A stretch of DNA of 19,492 nucleotides from CAYTPE01 sp964439885 (GCA_964439885.1 CAYTPE010000018.1:1-19492); one strand, 5' to 3'; shown: positions 6,279-13,654, numbered from the stretch's first letter. The notes: generated by a model not told the origin, from the sequence alone. Numbers and translations: made by a program.

Positions 6279-7475
6279 ATGCGCATCAAAACAATTTCCA
6301 AAATAAAAAATTTTAAAGGCAAACGCGTGCTTGTGCGCGTAGATTTTAATGTGCCACTAAAAAATGGCAAGGTCGCAAACGATTATAAAATTCGGCGAAC
6401 ACTACCAACCATTGTGTATCTGCTGCAGCGAGGGGCGAAAGTAATCCTCATGAGCCACCTCGGCAGGCCAAGCGGCTATGATAAAAAATGCAGTCTCGCA
6501 CCGGTGTGCAAACATGTCGAAAAGTTGCTGGGAGAAAAAATTCCCTTTGTCACCATCAAAAAAGTAGAAGATATCGAGGTGGCGAGAGAAGCGCTCGCGG
6601 CGATGGGTGAAGGTACACTCGCGATGATCGATAATATACGTTTTATTCCGGGCGAAGAATCAAATGATACGAAAACTGCCAAAGCACTCGCTGTCTTTGG
6701 TGATATATTTGTGCTGGACGGTTTCGCGGTAGCGCATCGCGCCGCGGCCTCAGTCTCGGGAGTCGCCAAATTTTTACCAAGTTATGGTGGGTTGTTACTT
6801 TCTCAGGAGGTATCCGTATTATCTCATATCATGCAGAAACCCAAAAAACCATTGGTGGTTATCCTCGGTGGTGTCAAAGTGGAAACGAAGATACCGGTAC
6901 TCAGGAATCTGCTGCCCAAAGCCGACCATATATTAGTGGGAGGCGGCATTGCCTCGACATACTGGTGGGCAACAGGCACAAACGTAGGGAGTACTTTGGT
7001 GGGAAAAGAGTTTAAGCGGGAGATCGTCAAATACTGCAAAAGCAAAAGGGTTGTTTTGCCGGTAGATGTCGTGGTGGGCGATGCCAAGGGGAAAAACGCC
7101 AAGGTCATGGCTGTTGATAAGCTGAAAATAAGCGATAAGCGATACGCAATATACGATGTTGGCCCAAAAACGATGCAGCTTTTTTCTTCGTATATCAAGA
7201 ACGCGCAGACACTTATTTGGAATGGAGCGCTGGGCATGTTCGAAGTACACCCCTATGAGTACGGCACCTACGCCCTAGCGCATCTATTCGCAGCCCGATC
7301 CAAGGGCAAAGCATTCGGTGTGAGTGGGGGAGGCGAAACCGTGGAAATTTTAGACAATCTCGGTGTAAGTAGCGATGTCGATTTTGTCTCCACGGGCGGC
7401 GGCGCTCTGCTCGAATTTTTAGGTGGAAAAAAGTTGCCTGGCCTGCGCGCTATCAAAAAAGGATTTTTTAATTAA
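6279..7475 (+). CDS. pgk: Phosphoglycerate kinase
   Basis: This cytoplasmic glycolytic enzyme transfers phosphate from 1,3-bisphosphoglycerate to ADP. The 398-residue length is normal. N-terminal substrate-domain motifs are VLVRVDFNVP (17-26) and MSHLGRPSG, followed by an AHRA...GVAKFLPS segment. C-terminal nucleotide-domain motifs are LGGVKVETKIPVLRNLL, GGGIASTYW, TLIWNGALGMFE, the glycine loop SGGGETVEILDNLG (from about 348) and FVSTGGGALLEFLGGKKLPG. The frame is open further upstream, but that stretch overlaps the promoter. MRIKTISKIKNFKGKRVLVRVDF is where family members begin, so the ATG at 6279 is chosen. There is no Shine-Dalgarno. GAPDH is not in the window. The SIMPL-domain gene follows after 18 nt and is probably cotranscribed. 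Confidence 0.95.
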   Translation: MRIKTISKIKNFKGKRVLVRVDFNVPLKNGKVANDYKIRRTLPTIVYLLQRGAKVILMSHLGRPSGYDKKCSLAPVCKHVEKLLGEKIPFVTIKKVEDIEVAREALAAMGEGTLAMIDNIRFIPGEESNDTKTAKALAVFGDIFVLDGFAVAHRAAASVSGVAKFLPSYGGLLLSQEVSVLSHIMQKPKKPLVVILGGVKVETKIPVLRNLLPKADHILVGGGIASTYWWATGTNVGSTLVGKEFKREIVKYCKSKRVVLPVDVVVGDAKGKNAKVMAVDKLKISDKRYAIYDVGPKTMQLFSSYIKNAQTLIWNGALGMFEVHPYEYGTYALAHLFAARSKGKAFGVSGGGETVEILDNLGVSSDVDFVSTGGGALLEFLGGKKLPGLRAIKKGFFN

Positions 7476-7493
7476 TTTTTAACCTTTATTACT

Positions 7494-8381
7494 ATGGCTT
7501 TTGGTCCACGCAAAATGGAACCGGAAATGCCGGCTCACGAGTCGGTAGCTGCCGAGCCCACCACCAAGACCGGCGCTTGCCGGTGCGGCAATTGCCGCGG
7601 AGGGTACATGGGGAGCGATTTTGGTAGAAAAATTATTATTACCCTGGTGGGTGTCTTGCTTGTGTATACTATCGTGTACGTTGGTTCGCTCATGCGTAAT
7701 AATTTAAAACAATATGATTATATCGGCGTAGCGGATGCCTCAGAGCGCACGGTGACCGTAACAGGGTATGGAAAGATGAATGGGAAAAATGATATTGCCA
7801 TGACGACAATCGGTTATACCAATACCGATAAAGACGTTGCCAAGGCCCAGAATGATAACAAAAAAATAATGGATCAGGTGCTCAGTGATTTAAAAAAAAT
7901 GGGTATCGAAGAAAAGGATCTGGAATCCGATTATTCCATTTATCCTCAGTATGACTACACGCAAAGCGGCAGTCAATTCAAAGGATATCAGGTTACCAAC
8001 AATATCAGAGTTAAAATTCGCGATCTCACTAAGGTACCCGAAGTGCTTGGTCTGGCAGGTAAGTATGGTGCCAACAGCGTAAGCGGCCTTTCTTTCACTA
8101 TGGACGATACGCAAGCATTGAAAGACCAGGCGCGCGTTAAAGCACTCACCGACGCTAAAACCAAAGCACAGAAGCTTGCTCAAAGTTTGGGAATGCGTCT
8201 CATTGAAGTGGTGTCCTATAACGAATATGAGGGTTCGGTAGAAAACCCCTACCCAATGGCCAATAATTTTGGTATGGGAGGAGCTGACGCGAAGGAGAGT
8301 ATCCCCACAGTGGCGAGCGGTAGTCAAGACGTAGTTATGAATGTAAATTTAACCTATAAAATAGCCCCTACTAACTGGTAG
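7494..8381 (+). CDS. SIMPL-domain (DUF541, YggE-like) membrane protein
   Basis: A 295-residue protein of the SIMPL/DUF541 family. Residues 1-45 are a cytoplasmic tail with a compact C-x-C-x2-C motif (C29, C31, C34). A membrane helix follows at about 46-67. The extracytoplasmic SIMPL domain (about 85-295) shows RTVTVTGYGKM, DVAKAQNDNKKIMDQVLSDL, IEEKDLESDYSIYPQYDY, GYQVTNNIRVKIRDL and ALTDAKTKAQKLAQSLGMRL, all characteristic of the family. Bacterial members assemble into ring-like oligomers and have been linked to stress, but no reaction is known. It lies 18 nt after pgk and ends in a strong terminator, so pgk and this gene probably form one operon. The cysteine cluster could bind a metal, which is inference. 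There is no Shine-Dalgarno before the ATG. Confidence 0.88.
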   Translation: MAFGPRKMEPEMPAHESVAAEPTTKTGACRCGNCRGGYMGSDFGRKIIITLVGVLLVYTIVYVGSLMRNNLKQYDYIGVADASERTVTVTGYGKMNGKNDIAMTTIGYTNTDKDVAKAQNDNKKIMDQVLSDLKKMGIEEKDLESDYSIYPQYDYTQSGSQFKGYQVTNNIRVKIRDLTKVPEVLGLAGKYGANSVSGLSFTMDDTQALKDQARVKALTDAKTKAQKLAQSLGMRLIEVVSYNEYEGSVENPYPMANNFGMGGADAKESIPTVASGSQDVVMNVNLTYKIAPTNW

Positions 8382-8390
8382 TAACCCCTC

Positions 8391-8418
8391 AAAAGGAGCC
8401 CTGTCCGGGCTCTTTTTT
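8391..8418 (+). terminator. Rho-independent terminator after the SIMPL gene
   Basis: GAGCCC (8396-8401) pairs with GGGCTC (8407-8412) over a 5-nt loop. The stem is extended by a G-T wobble and four A-T pairs, and the 3' arm is six T residues (8413-8418). It closes the pgk-SIMPL unit. Confidence 0.93.
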
Positions 8419-8429
8419 AATGCAGCTCG

Positions 8430-8442
8430 ATATGGTATACTA
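8430..8442 (+). promoter_or_regulatory. Extended -10 promoter of eno
   Basis: ATATGGTATACTA contains the extended -10 TGGTATACT (8433-8441) and is identical over 13 bases to the pgk promoter core. No clear -35 is seen, which is usual for extended -10 promoters. Transcription would begin near 8448, just after the preceding terminator, and give a leader of about 127 nt before the eno ATG. Confidence 0.65.
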
Positions 8443-8478
8443 GGCGGGATTAAAGGTGATTAATATTTGCTATAGCGA

Positions 8479-8574
8479 TTGTTACGTCGCGCTTCAAAAG
8501 CCACTTTTCAAAGGACGTTACGTGGCACGATTCCGTTGAATCGGACGTTGCGCGACGCGATTTCGCCAAATCGT
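8479..8574 (+). promoter_or_regulatory. Tandem hairpin repeats in the eno 5' leader
   Basis: Three degenerate tandem units end exactly at the eno ATG: 8479-8514 (36 nt), 8515-8544 (30 nt) and 8545-8574 (30 nt). Units 2 and 3 agree at 21 of 30 positions. Each carries its own hairpin: AAAAG/CTTTT (8496-8508), CGATTCcgttGAATCG (8528-8543) and CGATTTcgccAAATCG (8558-8573). Between units 2 and 3 the loop-closing pair changes from C-G to T-A, a compensatory change. CGTCGCGC (8485-8492) can also pair with GCGCGACG (8550-8557). The frame stays open and would encode LR...R peptide repeats, so an N-terminal extension of enolase from TTG 8479 is the alternative reading. Confidence 0.55.
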
Positions 8575-9822
8575 ATGAAAATAAAAAATATTATAGCTCG
8601 GGAGGTGCTGGATTCACGTGGCAATCCCACCGTTGAAGCCACGGTTATTTTGGAAAACGGCATCAAAGGTATGGCAAAAGTACCCTCTGGCGCGTCAACT
8701 GGTACCCATGAAGCGCTCGAACTGCGTGATGGCGGTAAAAGGTACGGGGGCAAAGGAGTACTCAAAGCGGTAAAAAATGTAGTAGCAGTGATTGCTCACA
8801 AACTGAAAGGCATGGATGTGCAGAAAATCCGTCAGCTTGATGAGGCGATGATAGCCTTGGATGGAACAAGCAATAAAGCCAACTTGGGCGCAAACGCGAT
8901 TCTTTCGGTATCACTCGCCGCCGCGCGCGCCGGGGCGCTAGAGTTTAACATCCCGCTGTATCAGTTTATCCGCTACGCGTACAAGCTGCCACTCAAAGGA
9001 TATATCTTGCCCACACCAGGCATGAATATTTTGAATGGCGGGCGCCACGCCGACAACGGACTCTCGATACAGGAATTCATGATTCTGCCGAAAAATAAAT
9101 ACTTTCGGGAACGCGTGCGCATGGGCTCGCAAATATTTCATTCACTTGCCAACCTACTCAGCCAAAAGGGGTATCGCACGGCAGTAGGAGATGAAGGCGG
9201 TTTTGCTCCTGAACTTTTAAACAACGAACGCGCCATACAGCTCATTATCGAAGCAATTAAACAAGCGGGATGGGAGCCAGGTAAGCATGTTTTTTTGGGG
9301 CTTGATGTGGCCGCGTCCGAATTTTATCGCCATGGCAGCTATTATTTTGTCGGCCCCAAACAGGGGTGGCGGCCAGATAAAATGATCAGCGTCTATAGCC
9401 AATGGGTAAAAAAGTATCCGCTTGTTTCCATAGAAGATGGTTTGGCCGAAGATGACTGGGATAATTGGCAGATCCTTACCAAAGAATTAGGAAAGAAAAT
9501 AGCTTTAGTCGGTGATGATTTGTTTGTGACGAATGTCGAACGTATCCAGAAAGGAATCGATATGAAGGTTGCGAATACGGTACTTATCAAAGTCAATCAG
9601 ATTGGCACACTTTCCGAATCAATTGACGCTATCATGCTCGCCAAAAAACACGGTTATCAAACCATGATATCGCACCGTAGTGGCGAGACAAGTGATACGT
9701 TTATTGCCGATTTATCCGTTGCAGTGAATTCTGAACTCATCAAAACCGGCTCCATGTCGCGCAGCGAGCGGGTGGAGAAGTACAATCGACTCATGGAGAT
9801 TGAGAGTGAATTAGGTTTATAG
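8575..9822 (+). CDS. eno: Enolase (phosphopyruvate hydratase)
   Basis: Enolase converts 2-phosphoglycerate to phosphoenolpyruvate and needs Mg2+. The 415-residue length fits the family. It starts with the classic IIAREVLDSRGNPTVEATV and continues with PSGASTGTHEALELRDG, LNGGRHADNGLSIQEFMILP, GDEGGFAPEL, SIEDGLAEDDW, LVGDDLFVTN, LIKVNQIGTLSE, SHRSGETSDTFIADLSVA and KTGSMSRSERVEKYNRL. Catalytic and binding positions are intact: E167, E207, K339, H367 and K390, with metal-ligand acids in GLDVAASEF, SIEDGL and VGDDL. The ATG at 8575 is chosen because family proteins start there; the frame is open for 33 codons upstream through repeated leader sequence. It has its own promoter. No Shine-Dalgarno is seen. 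Confidence 0.96.
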   Translation: MKIKNIIAREVLDSRGNPTVEATVILENGIKGMAKVPSGASTGTHEALELRDGGKRYGGKGVLKAVKNVVAVIAHKLKGMDVQKIRQLDEAMIALDGTSNKANLGANAILSVSLAAARAGALEFNIPLYQFIRYAYKLPLKGYILPTPGMNILNGGRHADNGLSIQEFMILPKNKYFRERVRMGSQIFHSLANLLSQKGYRTAVGDEGGFAPELLNNERAIQLIIEAIKQAGWEPGKHVFLGLDVAASEFYRHGSYYFVGPKQGWRPDKMISVYSQWVKKYPLVSIEDGLAEDDWDNWQILTKELGKKIALVGDDLFVTNVERIQKGIDMKVANTVLIKVNQIGTLSESIDAIMLAKKHGYQTMISHRSGETSDTFIADLSVAVNSELIKTGSMSRSERVEKYNRLMEIESELGL

Positions 9823-9871
9823 GAGGAGTAAGCTGAATAAGCAGAGTAGGCAAAGTACCTTTGTAAGCAAT

Positions 9872-9910
9872 TGTCATCCTGAGGTCGCCGCGGCGACCGA
9901 AGGATCTCTG
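9872..9910. repeat. Interspersed palindromic repeat after eno
   Basis: TGTCATCCTGAG opens a hairpin with a perfect 16-nt palindrome GGTCGCCGCGGCGACC (9883-9898). An outer stem ATCCT/AGGAT (9876-9880, 9901-9905) is separated from it by facing GA/GA. GAAGGATCTCT follows. The ends match the left end of the 3921-4041 element and the two copies inside valS, while the palindromic core differs. It may also act as a 3'-end structure for eno, which has no other terminator. Confidence 0.8.
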
Positions 9911-9942
9911 TCGTTTCAATTGTTTCATTGTTACAAAGTTAA

Positions 9943-10320
9943 ATGGTTGTTCAAGTGAACGCAATGAAAAACAAATTTCATGTGAAAATGCGAAGCGTCC
10001 ACATTATGAGTGTCGCCCTTATCGCACTCGGCATTGCGGCGACATTCTGTGCTCTTATTGTTCCGGTGAATGAATACAAGGCCCAAGGATTATACGCATC
10101 CGTAGATTGCGACGGGCCAGGAATTGTTCAGCTTCTAAGCGCAACAGCAGCCGTTTTAATTATTGTAGGTAGTGTCAGTTTTTTAAAAATAAGTGGTGAC
10201 AAGCAGTATAAGATATTTGTTTCTGTGTTAGTGGGTTTAGTATTAGTAAACAGCATTCGTTTCCACCAAGCGTATAGTGAAGGCCATCAACGGTACAATG
10301 TTGAAAGCTGCAATGATTAG
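9943..10320 (+). CDS. Small membrane protein of unknown function
   Basis: A 125-residue protein that I do not recognise. It has three predicted membrane helices: about 19-42, 61-82 and 91-105. The basic N-terminus (KNKFHVKMR) suggests an inside N-terminus. That puts the first loop (with C56 in VDCDGPG) and the C-terminal tail (with C123 in ESCND) outside, where the two cysteines could form a disulfide. The short loop ISGDKQYK would be inside. An alternative start is the ATG at 9964 (residue 8), and no Shine-Dalgarno favours either one. The gene lies between two ends of the interspersed TGTCAT...ATGACA repeat (9872 and 10400), so it may be cargo of that element rather than part of the glycolytic cluster. 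Confidence 0.6.
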   Translation: MVVQVNAMKNKFHVKMRSVHIMSVALIALGIAATFCALIVPVNEYKAQGLYASVDCDGPGIVQLLSATAAVLIIVGSVSFLKISGDKQYKIFVSVLVGLVLVNSIRFHQAYSEGHQRYNVESCND

Positions 10321-10331
10321 CCGTGGCCAGC

Positions 10332-10363
10332 AATGTAATAATTTAGTAATGTGATAATTAGCA
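10332..10363. repeat. Degenerate direct word repeat upstream of the first gpmI
   Basis: AATGTAATAATTTAGT (10332-10347) is followed directly by AATGTGATAATTAGCA (10348-10363). The first 12 bases of the two units agree except at one position. It belongs to the same class of AT-rich spacer words as the other intergenic repeats here, but it is short and partly low complexity. Confidence 0.5.
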
Positions 10364-10372
10364 AAAAGATAG

Positions 10373-10400
10373 AGATTTCTCCTGTGACGTCGAAATGACA
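10373..10400. repeat. Right end of the interspersed element before the first gpmI
   Basis: AGATTTCTCCTGTGACG followed by TCGAAATGACA matches the right part of 4004-4041, which has two short insertions relative to it. It ends 6 nt before the chosen gpmI ATG, just as the other copy ends 8 nt before scpB. Confidence 0.75.
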
Positions 10401-10406
10401 GCTTGT

Positions 10407-11957
10407 ATGATCCAATCGAAATCAAAAACAACCTTACTTATCATTCTCGATGGTTTTGGCATCGCGCCTGCAAAGCAAAAAGGCAACGCGATAACGCCGA
10501 AGACCGCGCCGCATCTTTTCGGTTGGATGAAAAAATATCCATCCACCACTCTGAGCGCGAGCGGTAAGGCCGTCGGCCTTTTCCCCGGTCAAGAAGGCAA
10601 TAGCGAAGCCGGGCACCTCAACATCGGTGCCGGTCGTATTGTAAAGCAGGATGCGTTGTATATTTCCGATGCCATCAAAGACGGTACTTTTTTCAAAAAT
10701 AATGCCTTTGAACAAGCCATTCACCACATCAAAAAGTATAACACTGCCGCGCATGTGATGGGGCTGCTCAGCAACCACAACAGCGCTCACTCCACCCCCG
10801 AACACCTCTACGCGCTTTTGGATTTGTTAAACGAACAAGGGGTCAAAAAAGTGTATTTGCACTTATTCACCGACGGACGTGATTCTGGCCAACATGACGC
10901 GCCCATGCACCTCAAAAAATTGGAAAAGCATTTTCATGGCACCGAGCGCGTCGCCACCGTCATGGGGCGCTTGTACGCCATGGATCGTAACAAAAATTGG
11001 GACCGTACCAAACATTCATACGAAGCAATGGTGCTCGGCAAAGGCAAACATGCTCAGAGCGCTGAAGAAGCGATTACGCTGGCGTACAATTCTGGGCAGA
11101 GTGATGAGTTTATTGAGCCAACAATTATTCAGAACGGTAAAGCCAAAGCAGTTACTATCTCGGACAATGATGCCATTTTCTTTTTCAATTTACGCAGCGA
11201 CCGCGCGCGCCAGCTTACCAAATCGTTTGTGCAGCCTAATTTAGAAAAAGCCAACGCGGGAGCGTTTAAACGAAGTGTCATACCCAAACACATTCGTTTT
11301 GTGGCGATGACTGATTTTGGCCCTGATCTGCCAGGGGTGCTTACCGCGTTCCCAAGCCGCGACGTGGATCATGGGCTGGTGGCCACACTCAGTCCGCGCC
11401 GCCAGCTCTATATTGCCGAGTCGGAAAAATTTGCCCACATTACCTATTTTTTGAATGGCGGTTTCGCGCACCATTTGGATGGTGAGGATTGGGTGAAAAT
11501 TGATTCCAACAAAGTTCGTGATTTTGAAGTTGATCCGGGTATGAAGGCGCACGAGCTCGCGGTGTACATTGTGAAAGCACTTGAGAAAAAAGAATACGAA
11601 TTTATTGCCGTCAATTTTGCTAATGCTGACATGGTGGGCCACACGGGGAATATCCACGCGGCCGAACAAGCTCTTGGCGCGCTTGACAGTGCTCTGAATC
11701 ACATCGTCGAAGTAATGGTCAAAGTGGGGGCGCAGGGGATTATTACCGCTGACCACGGTAACGCCGAAGAAATGATCAACCTTAAAACCGGCGAAGTTGA
11801 TTCTGAACATTCGGTGAACCCGGTACCGTGCGTCTTGATTAATTTCGAAAAACGTGTACGATTAAAGCCGGGCAAGCTGGCCAATGTAGCGCCCACCATT
11901 CTTAAAATAATGGGCATCACCAAACCAAAAGAAATGACGGCGAAACCATTGTTTTAA
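10407..11957 (+). CDS. gpmI: 2,3-bisphosphoglycerate-independent phosphoglycerate mutase (first copy)
   Basis: This enzyme interconverts 3- and 2-phosphoglycerate through a phosphoserine intermediate with two metal ions. The 516-residue length is normal. Motifs in order: LLIILDGFG, the nucleophile loop GNSEAGHLNIGAGR (S66), AHSTPEHLYALLDL, FTDGRDS, MGRLYAMDRNKNWDR, FFNLRSDRARQLTKSF, AESEKFAHITYFLNGG, ANADMVGHTGN, TADHGNAEEM and EHSVNPVP. The catalytic Ser, the metal-binding Asp/His residues and the arginines are all present. The frame also has an ATG at 10395, but that lies inside the repeat end, so 10407 is preferred. There is no Shine-Dalgarno. A second, diverged gpmI follows 105 nt downstream. 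This copy lacks the C-terminal insertion seen in the second. Confidence 0.93.
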   Translation: MIQSKSKTTLLIILDGFGIAPAKQKGNAITPKTAPHLFGWMKKYPSTTLSASGKAVGLFPGQEGNSEAGHLNIGAGRIVKQDALYISDAIKDGTFFKNNAFEQAIHHIKKYNTAAHVMGLLSNHNSAHSTPEHLYALLDLLNEQGVKKVYLHLFTDGRDSGQHDAPMHLKKLEKHFHGTERVATVMGRLYAMDRNKNWDRTKHSYEAMVLGKGKHAQSAEEAITLAYNSGQSDEFIEPTIIQNGKAKAVTISDNDAIFFFNLRSDRARQLTKSFVQPNLEKANAGAFKRSVIPKHIRFVAMTDFGPDLPGVLTAFPSRDVDHGLVATLSPRRQLYIAESEKFAHITYFLNGGFAHHLDGEDWVKIDSNKVRDFEVDPGMKAHELAVYIVKALEKKEYEFIAVNFANADMVGHTGNIHAAEQALGALDSALNHIVEVMVKVGAQGIITADHGNAEEMINLKTGEVDSEHSVNPVPCVLINFEKRVRLKPGKLANVAPTILKIMGITKPKEMTAKPLF

Positions 11958-11971
11958 TGCAAATAGAAATG

Positions 11972-12062
11972 AGTATGCGAATCTACAAAAGTGCGAATGC
12001 AAAATAATAACACTAGTTGCGCTTTTGTAGATTCGCATACTATCTGTAGATTCGCATTTTTT
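11972..12062. repeat. Inverted and direct repeats between the two gpmI genes
   Basis: Arm 1 (11972-11991) and arm 2 (12022-12041) are perfect 20-nt reverse complements with a 30-nt loop. A third copy of the word TGTAGATTCGCAT (12045-12057) repeats arm 2 (12026-12038) and is also fully complementary to arm 1 (11975-11987). T residues run 12057-12062, and the gpmI ATG is at 12063. Arm 1 can therefore pair with arm 2, or with arm 3 to give a terminator-like hairpin plus T-tract. No separate promoter was recognised in this spacer. Confidence 0.8.
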
Positions 12063-13646
12063 ATGTCCAATACCTACAAACCAGTCGTACTCACCATCTT
12101 TGACGGTTGGGGAGTGGCTCCGGATAGCGAAGGCAATGCTATTGCGCGCGCCAAACTACCTAACTTCACTCAGTATTTACGTCATTATCCGTCAATGACA
12201 TTGTTTGCGTCGGGTACAGAAGTCGGTTTATTACATGGCGAAATTGGCAACTCCGAAGTGGGGCACCTGAACATTGGTGCCGGACGCGTCTACTACCAAT
12301 CGTGTCCGCGTATCAATCAGGATATTACCAGCGGCGTTTTTTTTGAAAACCCAGGCTTTGCGCAAGCAATGGAACACGTGAAAAAAAAGAAAAGCAAGCT
12401 GCATCTTATCGGCATGCTGAGCTCGGGCAATGTGCACTCAAGCAACGAACACCTGTTCGCGCTTTTCGAGTTGTGCAAAAAATATAAAGTAACTTCGAAT
12501 GTATTTTTACATCTTATTCTCGATGGGCGAGACTGCAGTTTTAGCGCGGGAGAAACATTCGTGCGCGATGTACAGCAGAAAATGTCCGAGCTCGGACTTG
12601 GCGAAATCGCCACGCTGTCCGGACGTTTTTATGCCATGGATCGTGATAACCGGTGGGACAGGGTGGAAAAAGCGTACAAAGCAATGGCCACCGGTACAGC
12701 CGATTCATATGCTACCGACGCGCTCTCGGCCATAACCGAATCGTATGAGAAGAAAGTCTACGATGAGGAATTTGTTCCAACTGTTATCATGAGAAACGGT
12801 AGCCCGGTAGCCACCGTGGAGCCGGGTGACGCGGCCATTTTCTTCAACTTTCGCCCCGATCGCGCGCGTGAACTTACCAAAGCATTCGTACTGCCGGGCT
12901 TCGATAAATTTGAGCGGCATTATATCAAAGATCTTTTTTTTGTTACGATGATGGAATATGAAAAAGATCTCCCCGTTGTCGTGGCGTACAAGCCGATTAT
13001 TATACACGATTCGCTGGCCGAAGTGGTGAGTAAAGCGGGCAAAAAACAATTTCATGCCGCCGAAACGGAAAAGTACGCCCACGTTACCTTTTTCTTAAAT
13101 GGCACGATCGAAGACGCGTTTGCCGGCGAAGATCGCGCTCTTGTGCCGTCGCCGAAGGTGGCTAATTATGCCGAGGTTCCAGAAATGTCGGCTGCGTCCG
13201 TTACCAAAGAAGCGGTCAAAGCCATTGATAGTCAAAAATACGATCTGGTAGTTATCAATTACGCGAATGCCGACATGGTCGGTCATACCGGTAATCTGCC
13301 GGCCACCATCAAAGCGTGCGAAGCAGTAGACAAATCCCTTGGCGAAGTGGTGAAGCACACTCTGGCAGGTGGTGGGGTGGTGGTGGTTACTGCCGACCAC
13401 GGCAATGCTGAAGAAGTGATTAATATACAAACTGGAGAAATCGATAAGGAACATTCCACTAACCCGGTACCACTTATCATTATCGGTGCCGATTTTATGG
13501 GGCAAGCCGGCCCGGCAGGCGACCCACCAGATGGCGACCTCAGTCTTATCCCGCCAGTGGGCGTATTGGCAGACGTAGCGCCAACAGTGCTCAAATTAAT
13601 GGGGGTCGATAAGCCCGATAGTATGACAGGGAGCCCGCTTATTTAA
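12063..13646 (+). CDS. gpmI: 2,3-bisphosphoglycerate-independent phosphoglycerate mutase (second copy)
   Basis: A second full-length gpmI of 527 residues. Its motifs are closer to the textbook form than those of the first copy: VVLTIFDGWG, GNSEVGHLNIGAGRVYYQ (nucleophile S64), NVHSSNEHLFALFEL, LDGRDCS, SGRFYAMDRDNRWDRVE, FFNFRPDRARELTKAF, AETEKYAHVTFFLNG, ANADMVGHTGN, TADHGNAEEV and EHSTNPVP. All catalytic residues are kept. A Gly/Pro-rich segment of about 20 residues (GQAGPAGDPPDGDLSLIPPV) after PLIIIGADFM is absent from the first copy. The frame is open further upstream into the repeats, but MSNTYKPVVLTIFDGWG from the ATG at 12063 matches where family members begin. It is followed by a bidirectional terminator. 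The two copies have diverged throughout, so this is an old duplication or a separate acquisition. Confidence 0.94.
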   Translation: MSNTYKPVVLTIFDGWGVAPDSEGNAIARAKLPNFTQYLRHYPSMTLFASGTEVGLLHGEIGNSEVGHLNIGAGRVYYQSCPRINQDITSGVFFENPGFAQAMEHVKKKKSKLHLIGMLSSGNVHSSNEHLFALFELCKKYKVTSNVFLHLILDGRDCSFSAGETFVRDVQQKMSELGLGEIATLSGRFYAMDRDNRWDRVEKAYKAMATGTADSYATDALSAITESYEKKVYDEEFVPTVIMRNGSPVATVEPGDAAIFFNFRPDRARELTKAFVLPGFDKFERHYIKDLFFVTMMEYEKDLPVVVAYKPIIIHDSLAEVVSKAGKKQFHAAETEKYAHVTFFLNGTIEDAFAGEDRALVPSPKVANYAEVPEMSAASVTKEAVKAIDSQKYDLVVINYANADMVGHTGNLPATIKACEAVDKSLGEVVKHTLAGGGVVVVTADHGNAEEVINIQTGEIDKEHSTNPVPLIIIGADFMGQAGPAGDPPDGDLSLIPPVGVLADVAPTVLKLMGVDKPDSMTGSPLI

Positions 13647-13654
13647 TAACACAT

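Noticed and set aside
8479..8574. N-terminal extension of enolase from TTG 8479
   Set aside because: Enolases begin at MKIKNIIAREVLDSRG. The upstream stretch is a structured repeat with no ribosome site, so it was annotated as leader, with the coding alternative noted.
11241..11810. Long minus-strand frame of 189 codons
   Set aside because: It lies wholly opposite the first gpmI, whose motifs are clear, and shows no recognisable protein features.
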